Assembly: GCF_026427355.1 (NCBI RefSeq)
Contig: NZ_CP102665.1
Location: 804,501 to 868,500 of the forward strand
DNA length: 64,000 bases
From: Sphingobium sp. JS3065
GTDB lineage: Bacteria; Pseudomonadota; Alphaproteobacteria; Sphingomonadales; Sphingomonadaceae
Direction: 5' to 3'
The notes under the pieces were generated by a model that did not search any database, was not told the DNA's origin, and worked only from the letters and a program-made list of their open reading frames with translations. The position numbers were made by a program, and so were the translations under genes. Position 1 is the stretch's first letter, and each line of letters begins with the position of its first letter. Shown here one piece after another: positions 1 to 8,867 of this stretch.

Positions 1-504
1 CGGACGAGCCCGACATGGAATACGCATGGTTGATGCCACCATCGTCAAGGTTCACCGGCACGGCCAGGGCGCAAAAGGGGGACTCAGAGCCAGGCCATTG
101 GTCGTTCCAAAGGCGGCATGACGACCAAGATTCTGGTGCTGACCGATGCCTTGGGCAATCTTGTGCGCTTCGAACTCCTGCCAGGACATCGCTACAATAC
201 GATCGGCGTTGCACCACTGATCGACGGCATCGACTTCGACGCACTGCTCGGCGACAAGGCCTTTGACTCCAACTGGATCATCGAGGAACTCGATCAGCGC
301 GGAGCAAAGGTCGTCATCTCGCAGCATCCCGGCCGCGCCCAGAAGCTCAGGATCGACGCCGAAATGTACAAATGGCGCCACCTGATCGAGAACTTCTTCT
401 GCAACCTCAAGGAGTTCAAGCGCATCGCCATGCGCGCCTGCAAAACCGACCAGAGCTTCTCTGCCATGATCTATCTTGCCGCAGCCGTCATCAACTCAAG
501 ATGA
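1..504 (+). mobile_element. IS5-family (IS427-like) transposase remnant, 3' part
   Basis: The frame ending at 504 encodes the C-terminal DDE part of an IS5-family transposase: GRSKGGMTTKI, then ALLGDKAFDS around the second catalytic Asp, and a closing YKWRHLIENFF block with the catalytic Glu. The upstream part (MVDATIVKVHRHGQ) lies in another frame. The join sits at an A4G5 run (73-81), which looks like the programmed -1 slippage site used between orfA and orfB in this group. A further single-base loss near 34 shifts the first few codons. The 5' end is outside the window, so completeness cannot be judged; the upstream indel suggests it is inactive. Confidence 0.8.
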
Positions 505-553
505 ATCCCCACAACCCCTAGTTGTGTCAGTGTAAGCTGACAGATCATGTGCG

Positions 554-1060
554 ATGGCGGTAGACGAGAACTGGCGGATCGATTTGGAGCGATGGCTGGA
601 TCCTTTTCTGGCGGGGCTATCGCATCCATCGCAGCGCCGGATCGCCCGCTTAATATTGCTGGTGTGATCGGTCCTGAAGGCCGCAAAGAGCGTGCAGCTG
701 ATGGCAGTCCGCGCCGGCGAGGTCGGCTACGACCAACTCCATCATTTTGTTGCGGTGGCATTTAGCACAGCGCGCCATTGGAAGCGGCTCTGCTGGCAGA
801 AGCCGACCGACTGGTCGGCAGTGTTGATGCCTTCCTGGCATCGATGACACAGCGCTGCCGAACAAAGGGCGTCATTCGGTCGACGTGGCGTCACAATATG
901 CCTCCTCGATTGGCAAGACGTCGAACAGCCAGTCGCTGGTGTCCGTGACGCTGGCGTCGGGAGAAGTGCCGGTGATGGTAGGTCTCCGGCTGTTTTTACC
1001 AGAAAGCTGGACGAGCGATCAGGGTCACATCCAGCGCCCGGCGCTAAGGCTGGAAAAGCG
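554..1060 (+). pseudogene. IS701-family transposase fragment, frameshifted
   Basis: From the ATG at 554 the product starts MAVDENWRIDLERWLDPFL, as in IS701-type DDE transposases. It hits a stop near 660 and resumes with GEVGYDQLHHFVA, then changes frame to PLEAALLAEADRLVG. It changes frame again to VASQYASSIGKTSNSQSLVS and LASGEVPVMVGLRLFLPESW, the last recognisable block, near 1010. The catalytic C-terminal half is missing. I see an N-terminal remnant with at least two frameshifts and an in-frame stop; it cannot make a working enzyme. Confidence 0.72.
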
Positions 1061-1215
1061 CGTCGCCCGCGTCAGCATGGCAAGCGCCGACGGAAGCTTT
1101 CAATTACCCACAAGTGGTCCGACGCCAGATTCCACTGATCGCAGCGGCATTGCGGCCAGGGAATCGGTTATGATTCCTGTTCGCACACAGGATCGCCGTT
1201 GCGAGGTGCACGATT

Positions 1216-2510
1216 GTGGTCGGGGGCTCGGAATCTCAGGCCTGGATCGATGACGAACTTGCTGCTTCGCGTTTTAGCGATGTGCGTCTTGGGCGTCGTC
1301 TGCGCCAGTTGGTGACGCAGATGGCGGGTGCGGTGGGCGGTCCAATTCCACTCGCTTGTCAGGACTGGGCCAACACCAAAGCCGCCTATCGCTTTCTCTC
1401 CAACTCCGATGTTAGCGAAGGTAAAATTCTGCATGGCCATTTCCAATCTACGGCATTGCGTGTTGCAGCCGTCGAGGGGCCGATCCTGGTTCTGCAAGAT
1501 ACCACCGAATTTTCATATGAACGCAAAAAGCCGGAGCAGGTTGGGGCCATCGGCTATGCCCCAAGCAAGCGCGAGACTGTCGGGATTGTCAGGCGACACA
1601 CCATTTGCGGGCTGTTGATGCATAGCAGCCTGGTGGTGACGACCGAGGGACTGCCGCTCGGGTTGGCGGCGATCAAATTTTGGTCGCGCAGTAAATTCAA
1701 AGGCACCTCTGCGGTTAAGCGTCATATAAATCCGACGAGGGTACCGATCGAGGCCAAGGAGAGCATCCGCTGGCTGGAGAATATGCGCGCCTCCACAGCT
1801 CTGCTGGGCGAAGGCCAGCGCCTGATCCACATCGGAGATCGCGAAAACGACATTTATGAGTTCTTCTGTGCTGCGCGCGAAGCCGGAACCCATTTCCTGG
1901 TACGGACATGCGTTGATCGCCTGGCGGGCGATGGCAAACACACCATTACTGCTGAAATGGCGGACGCACCCATTGCAGGTCGCCACATGATTGAAATTGC
2001 CGATGGCGTGCCACCAGCCTGGCACTGAAATATAAGCAGATCCGGGTCTTACCGCTGATCGGAAAGCAGAAGCGCTACCCTGCGCTCGACCTTACCATAG
2101 TCCACGCTCAGGAACAGGATGTCCCGGAGAACCGATCTCCCATCGACTGGAAGATGATCACTGACTTCCCCATCACGTCGCGAAAAGGGGCGATCGAAAA
2201 GCTTCAATGGTATGCTTTGCGTTGGAAGATAGAGGTCTTTCACAAGATCCTTAAATCTGGATGCCGCGCAGAAGATGCCAAATTGCATATCGCAGAGCGG
2301 CTTGTGAACCTGCTCGCGATTTACTGTGTTCTGAGCTGGCGGATGTTCTGGATGACCATGATCAACTGCACTGCGCCCACAGCTTCGCCAGATATCGCGC
2401 TGCCCAAAGATGAAATCGACCTCATCGACCGCATTGTGATACAGCGGACGGGCCAACCACCGCCACGACAATTATCAAGTTACCTAACACAGATCGCCAG
2501 ACTTGGCGGC
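1216..2510 (+). pseudogene. IS4-family transposase, frameshifted and 3'-truncated
   Basis: The first frame (1216-2028, probable GTG start) has the Tn5/IS4-type N-terminus (WIDDELAASRFSDVRLGRRL) and the DDE blocks LVLQDTTEFSY and HIGDRENDIYEFF. It ends early at a stop at 2026-2028. The rest continues one frame over from about 2011 (SLALKYKQIRVLPLIGKQ), through the YREK-like block WYALRWKIEVFHKILKSGC, to QIARLGG at about 2510. There similarity stops abruptly and IS66 sequence begins. A single-base frameshift plus loss of the last residues makes this an inactive copy. Confidence 0.78.
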
Positions 2511-2884
2511 GGGGGCGAAGCCGGGCCAGCCTTGGGTGAAGCTGGCCTCGATAGCCTTGTGATGGGCCAGGGCCGTAACGAGGCCGTGTTCGATCCGGGC
2601 CATGTCGGCGGCACCAGGCCGGGATCGCGGACCAGCGGCAGTTGCAAGGCGGGGGGCGGCGTCGCGGTGCTCATGCCGCCAGGGCACTATCGCGGGCCGC
2701 CTGCCAGCGCCATGGCAGGAGTTCGTCGATCCGGTTGATCGGATGGTTGCCGATCCGCTCGATGACATCGGTGAACCACGCCTCCGGCTCGACGCCATTG
2801 AGCTTGCAGGTCTCGACCAGCGAGTAGAACAGCGCCGAGGCATGCCCACCCTTGATCTGAGGCAGGCACCTGGGATGGCGACAC
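2510..2884 (-). mobile_element. IS66-family remnant (tnpC C-terminus)
   Basis: On the minus strand, the segment 2671 to about 2845 encodes the typical C-terminal end of an IS66 TnpC transposase: [20 protein letters not shown], then [20 protein letters not shown]. The preceding SDQGG stretch is in another frame. The catalytic core is absent. Its left side interrupts the IS4 transposase near 2510 and its right side abuts the last codons of the FMO gene at 2885, so this element forms the border between the insertion-sequence cluster and the catabolic genes. A short frame downstream of tnpC (2480-2674) has no recognised function. Confidence 0.7.
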
Positions 2885-4702
2885 TTACCCTTCAGCCTTC
2901 TCCAGTTCAGGCGAGGAAGCCATCGACGACGCGTGGGGCTTGCGGCGCAGCACATCTGGAATAACACCGTCGAGATCGGCCTTAATGAGCAAGGCGAGAC
3001 GTTCCGACCCCGGCCGCATCTGGTTGATGCCGCCGCCGTTGAACCAGAGGCCGCGCTGTCCTGTCTGCCCCCAGATGTTGGCCCATTCGCCCTCCGCATC
3101 TAGCCGCGCCACTTCGCCGATTTTCTTGCCCACCTCGGCACCGAAGAAGTCGATCACTTCCGAGATGCGGCTCTGATATCCCGTGGCGAGAATGACGACG
3201 TCCGCCTCGAGAAAGCTGCCGTCCCTGAGCTTGGCGCCTTCGGGCACAAAAGTCTCGATCTGGTCGTACTGCGCAATCTTGATGGTACCATCGACGATCA
3301 TCTCCGACGTACCGGTATTGAGATAATAGCCGCCGCCGGTTCGCAGGAATAGGTCGAGCCAGCCCTGACCGTTGACGCCGTCGCCCAGCTTGAGACCCCG
3401 GGCCTCGAGCTGCTTCAGGAGAGCGCCGTCAAGATCCTTCGCCATCTTATGATAGGTTTGGCTGGCCTTTTCGCGCAACGGGTTGATGAGGCCGATACCG
3501 TAGCGAATATCAACGAGCTCGGTCGGGATTTCGGGGTCGATATAGCCTGCATAGGCGAGATTGGCTGTCTCCACATTGTTGATGACGACAGCGCCGCGCT
3601 GGATCATCGTGACGTCGACTCCGCCCTCGGACAGATTTCGGGCAATGTCGTGGGCGCTCGTCGCTACGCCGACGATGATGGCTTTCTTGAAGTCGTAGTC
3701 CGAGCTTCTCGAATATTGCGACGAGTGCATGACCGGCCCGGCGAAGCGATCAAGGCCGGGCAGCCGCGGCATCGACGGCTTTCCGCCGATACCCCCGGTG
3801 GCCATGACGATGTGGCGTGGATGCAATACGCGCTCCGAACCGTCCGCAGTACGCACATGTGCGGTCCATCGACCAGTCGCCTCGTCAAACGTCGCGCCGG
3901 AAAATTCCGTCGAACTCCATACGTTGAGATCCATGTAGCGCGCATAGAGATCCAGCCATTCGCCCATGAGGTCTTTCGGCAGATATTCGGGATAGTGCGG
4001 CGGGAACGCCAGGAACGGAAACCCGTTCATCTCGATCGGATTGTGAAGCGAGAGAGAGTCGTAGCGCTTGTTCCAGCTGTCGCCCACTTTCTCATAACGA
4101 TCGATATTGAGAACGCTGACCCCGAACCGTCGCAGATAGGCGGCCGTAACGACGCCCGACTGACCGGCGCCGATGACGATCACATCCGGTTCGGCATCGG
4201 CATATTGGCGCGCCTCGTCCCGATTTTGGAGCCAGGTCTGCCCTGGATAGCCGGGCTCGTAGCCACGGCCGCGCGGAAACGGCGGCGGCCGATCGATCGT
4301 GTGAAGGTCCTCGATCCGCGTGAAGATCGCGCGGGCCTGGAGTTCGCCGCCTTCTGCGGCAATTGCGTTCAGCAGCAGAACCGCAGAACCGGCTTTGGTT
4401 TCGAAGTCGAAAAACGCTTCGATGAAAGCAGCTTCGCCTTCACCCATCTGATGCGGCGCGGGCCATTTGTCCGAAATCTTGAAGTTCCGCGGCTCGGTCA
4501 GCGCGGCGAGTTCTAGAAGCTTCGCGACGACCTCGTCGCGCCCGTGAAACTGCCTGTAGTCGAACGTGAGCGCTCCATTGTCTCGAAAATAGGCCGGATC
4601 GCAGAAGATCGGCGTGAGCTGGGCAGCGTCCCTGGACTCCAAAGCCTTTTCGAATGCGGCAACCCAATCTGCGGCGGCGACCTGGATATTCACGTCTGTC
4701 AT
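2885..4702 (-). CDS. NTF2-like/flavin-containing monooxygenase fusion (FMO/BVMO-like)
   Basis: This 605-residue protein has an N-terminal SnoaL/NTF2-like domain (about 1-135) joined to an FAD/NADPH monooxygenase. The FAD Rossmann motif GAGQSG is at 178-183. A Baeyer-Villiger-type fingerprint, FxGxxxHxxxY ([11 protein letters not shown]), is at 320-330. The second nucleotide site is unusual (GVATSA, about 345-350), and ATGYQ marks the C-terminal FAD contact. It could hydroxylate, or insert oxygen next to a ketone; the substrate is unknown. The start is placed at MTDVNIQV because earlier codons are not homologous in character. It is transcribed away from the SDR at 5158, with a GTTC-N7-GAAC operator in the shared gap. 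Its stop lies at the IS66 junction, so the last residues may have been altered. Confidence 0.85.
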   Translation of the reverse strand: MTDVNIQVAAADWVAAFEKALESRDAAQLTPIFCDPAYFRDNGALTFDYRQFHGRDEVVAKLLELAALTEPRNFKISDKWPAPHQMGEGEAAFIEAFFDFETKAGSAVLLLNAIAAEGGELQARAIFTRIEDLHTIDRPPPFPRGRGYEPGYPGQTWLQNRDEARQYADAEPDVIVIGAGQSGVVTAAYLRRFGVSVLNIDRYEKVGDSWNKRYDSLSLHNPIEMNGFPFLAFPPHYPEYLPKDLMGEWLDLYARYMDLNVWSSTEFSGATFDEATGRWTAHVRTADGSERVLHPRHIVMATGGIGGKPSMPRLPGLDRFAGPVMHSSQYSRSSDYDFKKAIIVGVATSAHDIARNLSEGGVDVTMIQRGAVVINNVETANLAYAGYIDPEIPTELVDIRYGIGLINPLREKASQTYHKMAKDLDGALLKQLEARGLKLGDGVNGQGWLDLFLRTGGGYYLNTGTSEMIVDGTIKIAQYDQIETFVPEGAKLRDGSFLEADVVILATGYQSRISEVIDFFGAEVGKKIGEVARLDAEGEWANIWGQTGQRGLWFNGGGINQMRPGSERLALLIKADLDGVIPDVLRRKPHASSMASSPELEKAEG

Positions 4703-5157
4703 GGAGGCATCCCAGTTGAAACAAAAAACTCGATAGGTCGGGCTCAAGCTCCGCTCGGAGGCCCGCCGCACCATCGGGTTTCACAGGGAGCCTCTCCGAT
4801 CTCGCAGCGTCATTAAGCCACCGTGCCCGCCTGCTTGAGATCGGGATAGGCCCTCGCCTCTGGCTCCGCAATGTCGATCACGCGTCTGTTCTCAATGCGA
4901 ACACATATCAGAACGCTGACGGGCCGTTTCGCTCGGCCATTGGTCGGCATACCGCTAGAGCGCGCATCCTACCCCACGCCAAATCCCGCCCAGGTTCACT
5001 TTGCGAACATTTCAATGATCGCAGTTGCCGGCCCACAACCGAAAGCGCTAACGGACAGCGCGCCCGGCAGACCATGTCCCCGCGAGCCGACACCGTCGTG
5101 CGAGGAATGGGACGCAAGCGCGAGAGCGGCACGGAAGTCCCGGGCAGGAGAAGGATT
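4703..5157. other. Divergent intergenic region between FMO and SDR
   Basis: 455 bases with no convincing gene. It must hold promoters for both the minus-strand FMO gene and the plus-strand SDR. The only clear structured site is the 15-bp palindrome at 4994-5008. A strong ribosome-binding site (AGGAGAAGG) ends the region just before the SDR start at 5158. Confidence 0.6.
4994..5008. promoter_or_regulatory. Putative IclR-type operator, site 1
   Basis: GTTCACTTTGCGAAC is an imperfect palindrome, 150 bp upstream of the SDR at 5158 and 292 bp upstream of the divergent FMO gene. It matches the site beside mhpR (6777-6791) at 12 of 15 positions and keeps the GTTC-N7-GAAC frame. Assignment to MhpR is inferred from this similarity. 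Confidence 0.6.
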
Positions 5158-5919
5158 ATGGAAACCGTCGTTTACGCGAGCCTAGCAGATAAAGTCGCCT
5201 GGATATCGGGAGGTGCGAGCGGCATCGGCCGCGCCACAGCCTTGAGGATGGCGAAGAGCCGCAGCAAGATCGTCGTGGCCGATATGGACGATGCGCTCGG
5301 AGCCGAGACCGTGCGAAGCATCGAGGAGAACGGCGGGTCGGCAGTCTTCGCCAAGACCAACGTGTTGGACGATGAAAGCGTAAAGGCCAGCATCGCCAAA
5401 GCGGTCGAGCATTTCGGCGGACTTGACGTGGTCGTCAACTCCGCCGGTCGCACGAGCACCGATGATTATGACGACTTCGAGCGCAACGTCGACATGTTCC
5501 TGCTGGGCACCTGGCGCGCGATGCGGGCGAGCCTGCCGATCCTGCAGAGGACTGGCGGCGGTTCGCTAATCAACATCGCCTCCATCGCGGGCCTGACGGG
5601 ATCGATCGGCCCGGCCGGTTACGGCCCCTCCAAGCACGGCGTGATCGGCGCCACCAAGGATGCCGCGCTCAAATATGCGAAGGACGGAATTCGCGCCAAC
5701 GTCGTCTGTCCTGGCTATATCGAGACGCCGATGACCAAGCCGTTCCAGCCCACGCCGGAAGAGAGCGACGCGCTCATCAAGGAAAAGCTGCGCGTTCCCA
5801 TGGCGCGTTGGGGGCAAGCGGACGAAGTCGCTGCGGTAATCACGTTTGTCGCATCGGACCAAGCCGCGTTCATCACTGGCCAGGCCATTGTGGTCGATGG
5901 TGGCCTGACAGCCCGTTGA
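5158..5919 (+). CDS. Short-chain dehydrogenase/reductase (SDR)
   Basis: A 253-residue classical SDR, likely an NAD(P)-dependent alcohol/ketone oxidoreductase. The cofactor motif GGASGIG is at 18-24, a NSAG variant of NNAG at 94-97, and the catalytic set is Ser142, Tyr155 (YGPSK) and Lys159. The start METVVYASL is chosen because a strong AGGAGAAGG lies 6 bases upstream; longer in-frame starts lack one. It is convergent with the IclR gene that follows and shares a promoter region with the FMO gene, so the two may act in sequence (alcohol to ketone, then monooxygenation). The substrate is not known. Confidence 0.88.
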   Translation: METVVYASLADKVAWISGGASGIGRATALRMAKSRSKIVVADMDDALGAETVRSIEENGGSAVFAKTNVLDDESVKASIAKAVEHFGGLDVVVNSAGRTSTDDYDDFERNVDMFLLGTWRAMRASLPILQRTGGGSLINIASIAGLTGSIGPAGYGPSKHGVIGATKDAALKYAKDGIRANVVCPGYIETPMTKPFQPTPEESDALIKEKLRVPMARWGQADEVAAVITFVASDQAAFITGQAIVVDGGLTAR

Positions 5920-5952
5920 GACGCACGGGGCCGCGCAGTTCGCCGCGTGCCC

Positions 5953-6765
5953 TCAATCTCCGGCGATGCTGTTTCGCTCCGCAAAATCTTTTAGCGAACG
6001 TTCAACCTCTCGCACGCACATTCTGAGCTTCTCAAGATAACGGTCCGCGGCCTGCTCGGTCGTCATGACACTTCTGAAGAATACGATGTTCACGGCGCCA
6101 GCGACACGCTCCTGAGCCGAACGGACTGGCATCGCGATGGCGCTTATCTTGGCTTCTGTCTGGCCCGCCGAGCTCGCGTAACCGCGGGCGCGGACAGTAT
6201 CGAGCGTACGGTGCAATGTCTCTCGATTGCGAACGTCCTCGGCGTTGGAGCCGCCCATTCGTTCGATGATCGAGAGCGACGATTCCAGTTCGTCCTCGGC
6301 CATTCCGGATAAAATAGCGAGCCCGAGCGCGGATCGCATGAGATAACGCTCCTTGCCGACCATCCCTCGATGGATCGACATGGGGCTGATCTTGTGCGTC
6401 GAAAGCCGGATCAGGACCTTGCCGCCCTCGAAGCTCGCGAAGTCGCAAGGCCACAGAACGTCCTTTGAGAGTTCGAACAGCGATGGCCATGCGAACTGGG
6501 TAACGATGTCGTCATCCTTGAGAGCGTCGGCGAGATAGGCAAATTTCGTCGTCAGGGCGACCGCGCCGTCGTCGCTCCGACGCGTTACATAGCCCAGCTG
6601 CTCGAGCGTGTTCACGAGCCGGTAGGCCGACGAGCGCTGTATGCCGGCGGCAGCACTCAATTCGCCAACCTTAGCCCAGCCGAGCTCGCTCAGCATCTCG
6701 ATCACACGCAAGCCGCGGACAAGCGATCGGACGTCTTTGTATGGATTGCGATCCTCTGGCTTCAT
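5953..6765 (-). CDS. mhpR: IclR-family transcriptional regulator, MhpR-like
   Basis: A 270-residue IclR-type regulator. A winged helix-turn-helix (about 31-60, KVGELSAAAGIQRSSAYRLVNTL) is followed by a C-terminal effector-binding domain (about 80-262). It is divergent from mhpB, the arrangement of mhpR and the mhp operon in E. coli, so a role as activator of phenylpropionate meta-cleavage genes is likely. The start is set at MKPEDR because an upstream ATG at 6813 would put the palindrome 6777-6791 inside the gene. That palindrome lies 12 bp before this start, which suggests autoregulation. The symbol rests on position and family, not on close identity. Confidence 0.8.
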   Translation of the reverse strand: MKPEDRNPYKDVRSLVRGLRVIEMLSELGWAKVGELSAAAGIQRSSAYRLVNTLEQLGYVTRRSDDGAVALTTKFAYLADALKDDDIVTQFAWPSLFELSKDVLWPCDFASFEGGKVLIRLSTHKISPMSIHRGMVGKERYLMRSALGLAILSGMAEDELESSLSIIERMGGSNAEDVRNRETLHRTLDTVRARGYASSAGQTEAKISAIAMPVRSAQERVAGAVNIVFFRSVMTTEQAADRYLEKLRMCVREVERSLKDFAERNSIAGD

Positions 6766-6776
6766 GGCTTCTATCC

Positions 6777-6791
6777 GTTCACTAAGTGAAC
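6777..6791. promoter_or_regulatory. Putative MhpR operator, site 2 (mhpR-mhpB intergenic)
   Basis: GTTCACTAAGTGAAC is a perfect inverted repeat with 6-bp arms and a 3-bp spacer. It lies 12 bp upstream of mhpR and about 104 bp upstream of mhpB. Both size and position suit an IclR-family binding site. It is the best member of a five-site set in this window. Confidence 0.72.
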
Positions 6792-6894
6792 ACCGCTGCA
6801 ATTTGTGTTGCAAAAGGTCAAGGGGTTTTCGATCACTGGCGCCAAGATTTCGAAGGCGCCGGGGCGCGCTCAGTCGGGTCAGGGGAGATATGCC

Positions 6895-7827
6895 ATGATA
6901 GTCGGAACTGTGTGCCTGTCACACAGCCCTTTGAAGGAAAGCAACCGGCCCGCCCCCGAAGTGGAGGCGCAATTCGACCAAGCGCTGCGCGATGTTGCAG
7001 CGTTTGTGGACGAGCGGAATCCGGACCTGGCGGTGATTTTCTATCCCGATCATCTGAACGGCTTTTTCTACCAGCTTCTTCCCTCCTTCTGCATCGGCAT
7101 GGAAGGCGCGTCGGTCGGCGACTACGGCACGGCGTCGGGCCGATTGGACATTCCCACACAGCGGGCGGAGGCGCTGGCGCGCGCGGTCCTGGATGCCGGC
7201 GTCGATGTCGCCGTTTCCTACGACATGCAGGTCGATCATGGCGCCATTCAGGCGCTCGAATGGTTGTTCGAAGGTCGCGCCGGATTTCCGATCGTCCCTG
7301 TCTTCGTCAACTGCGCAGCGGCGCCCTTGCCCACTTTCGAGCGCGCGCGCGCCTTGGGGCGCGCGGTTGGAGACTGGGCGCGCGCCGCCCCGGAACGCAT
7401 CCTCATCATGGGTTCAGGCGGTCTGTCGCACGATCCGCCGATGGCGTCCTTGAATACCGCAGGCCCAGAAGTTCGCCGTCGTCTGGTCAGTGGCGAGCCT
7501 CTCGCGCATGCGCAACGGTATGCGAGGCAGAGTCGCGCGAAGATTGAAGGGAAGGCGATGGTCGCGGGCCAGTCCTCGCTACTGCCTGCCAATGCGAAAT
7601 GGGACCGCATGCTGCTGGATGCGTTCGTGGCCGGAGACCTTTCGATCCTCGATGCCGTCTCAGACGACGACATCGCCAAGATCGGCGGTCGAGGCGGACA
7701 TGAAGCGCGGGCCTGGATCGCTGCGCTGGCCGCCCTGTCCCCCGGTTACCGAGCAAAGGTCCACTTCTACGAGGCAATCGACGCATGGATCACCGGAATG
7801 GGTATATTGGCCGCGACCGAAAGCTGA
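6895..7827 (+). CDS. mhpB: 3-carboxyethylcatechol 2,3-dioxygenase (class III extradiol)
   Basis: A 310-residue LigB-superfamily extradiol dioxygenase that resembles E. coli MhpB throughout (314 aa). Shared blocks include LSHSPL at the N-terminus, PDHLNGFFY, MQVDHG, GSGGLSH and the C-terminal HEARAWIAA. His114 (in VDHG) and His178 (in GLSH) match the two catalytic histidines known in MhpB. The enzyme opens the ring of 2,3-dihydroxyphenylpropionate next to the diol, using Fe(II). The start at 6895 has AGGGGAGAT upstream. It is the first gene of a plus-strand B-C-A-D operon, divergent from mhpR. Confidence 0.93.
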   Translation: MIVGTVCLSHSPLKESNRPAPEVEAQFDQALRDVAAFVDERNPDLAVIFYPDHLNGFFYQLLPSFCIGMEGASVGDYGTASGRLDIPTQRAEALARAVLDAGVDVAVSYDMQVDHGAIQALEWLFEGRAGFPIVPVFVNCAAAPLPTFERARALGRAVGDWARAAPERILIMGSGGLSHDPPMASLNTAGPEVRRRLVSGEPLAHAQRYARQSRAKIEGKAMVAGQSSLLPANAKWDRMLLDAFVAGDLSILDAVSDDDIAKIGGRGGHEARAWIAALAALSPGYRAKVHFYEAIDAWITGMGILAATES

Positions 7828-7875
7828 GTCCGGCCATCGCCAATGTATCAGGCAATAGGCAGCGAGAGTGCACAT

Positions 7876-8742
7876 ATGAGTGAATTTCACAATTCGGTCT
7901 GGGCGGATCTTACCGCCGCATCGTTCTCACAAGGCTATATCGATGCCGGCGGGATCAAGACGCGGTTCATATCATCAGGATCGCCCGACAAGCCATTGCT
8001 CATCCTGATCCACGGTACAGGCGGCCACGCCGAGGCCTACAGTCGGAACTTCGCATCCCATGGCGAGCATTTCTGGACGGTCGCGATTGACCTTATCGGT
8101 CACGGATGGAGCGACAAGCCTCAAAGCGGGTATGAAATTCCCGATTACGGCGCTCACGTCCTGGCGGTAATCAAGGCGCTCGGTCGCGAGAAGGCCCATA
8201 TCTCAGGCGAGTCGCTTGGCGGATGGGTCGCGGCCTGGATTGCCTTGCATCACCCGGAGAAGATCGATCGCCTCATTCTCAACACGGCCGGAGGCTGGAC
8301 GGCGCATCCCGAAGTGATGGAGCGCATCAAGAAGCTTTCGATGGAGGCCGCCCGCGATCCCAATCCGGATCGGATACGTTCGCGCCTGGAGTTCCTCATG
8401 CACGACGTTTCGAAGGTGAACGACGATCTGGTCGAGACGCGCCGCGCTATCTACGCGCAGCCCGGCTTTCCGGAAGTGATGGAAAGGGTGCTGTGTCTTC
8501 AGGATATGGAAACCCGGCGAAAGCATATGTTCAGCGACGAAGAATCTGGCCGCATCGCCGCGCCAACGCTCGTTCTGTGGACCTCGCATGATCCGACGGC
8601 ATCGCCCGAAGAGGGACGCCGCATTTCCGAACTCATCCCCAATGCACGCTATGAAGTCATGAATGGCTGCGGACACTGGCCGCAGTTCGAGGATCCGGAG
8701 AAGTTCAACAAGATTCATCTTGATTTCCTTCTCGAAAGTTGA
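7876..8742 (+). CDS. mhpC: 2-hydroxy-6-oxononadienedioate hydrolase (C-C bond hydrolase)
   Basis: A 288-residue alpha/beta hydrolase of the meta-cleavage-product group. The oxyanion segment HGTGGHAEA follows the first strands, the nucleophile is Ser113 (GESLGG), the acid is Asp239 (TSHDP) and the base is His267 (CGHWPQ). The spacing agrees with the E. coli MhpC triad. It would split the ring-opened product of MhpB into 2-hydroxypenta-2,4-dienoate and succinate. The start at MSEFHN is preferred by homology; its ribosome-binding site is weak. It lies 48 bp after mhpB in the same operon. Confidence 0.9.
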   Translation: MSEFHNSVWADLTAASFSQGYIDAGGIKTRFISSGSPDKPLLILIHGTGGHAEAYSRNFASHGEHFWTVAIDLIGHGWSDKPQSGYEIPDYGAHVLAVIKALGREKAHISGESLGGWVAAWIALHHPEKIDRLILNTAGGWTAHPEVMERIKKLSMEAARDPNPDRIRSRLEFLMHDVSKVNDDLVETRRAIYAQPGFPEVMERVLCLQDMETRRKHMFSDEESGRIAAPTLVLWTSHDPTASPEEGRRISELIPNARYEVMNGCGHWPQFEDPEKFNKIHLDFLLES

Positions 8743-8867
8743 AGCGAAAACGGTTTCCGACCGGCGATGGGTATTCGGGGCGCCGATACCTGTCCCAGCT
8801 TTCGCGACAGCGGCGACGCGACGACCGCAAAAGGACAATTAGGCCAATGCAGCAAGGAACGGGGCAA

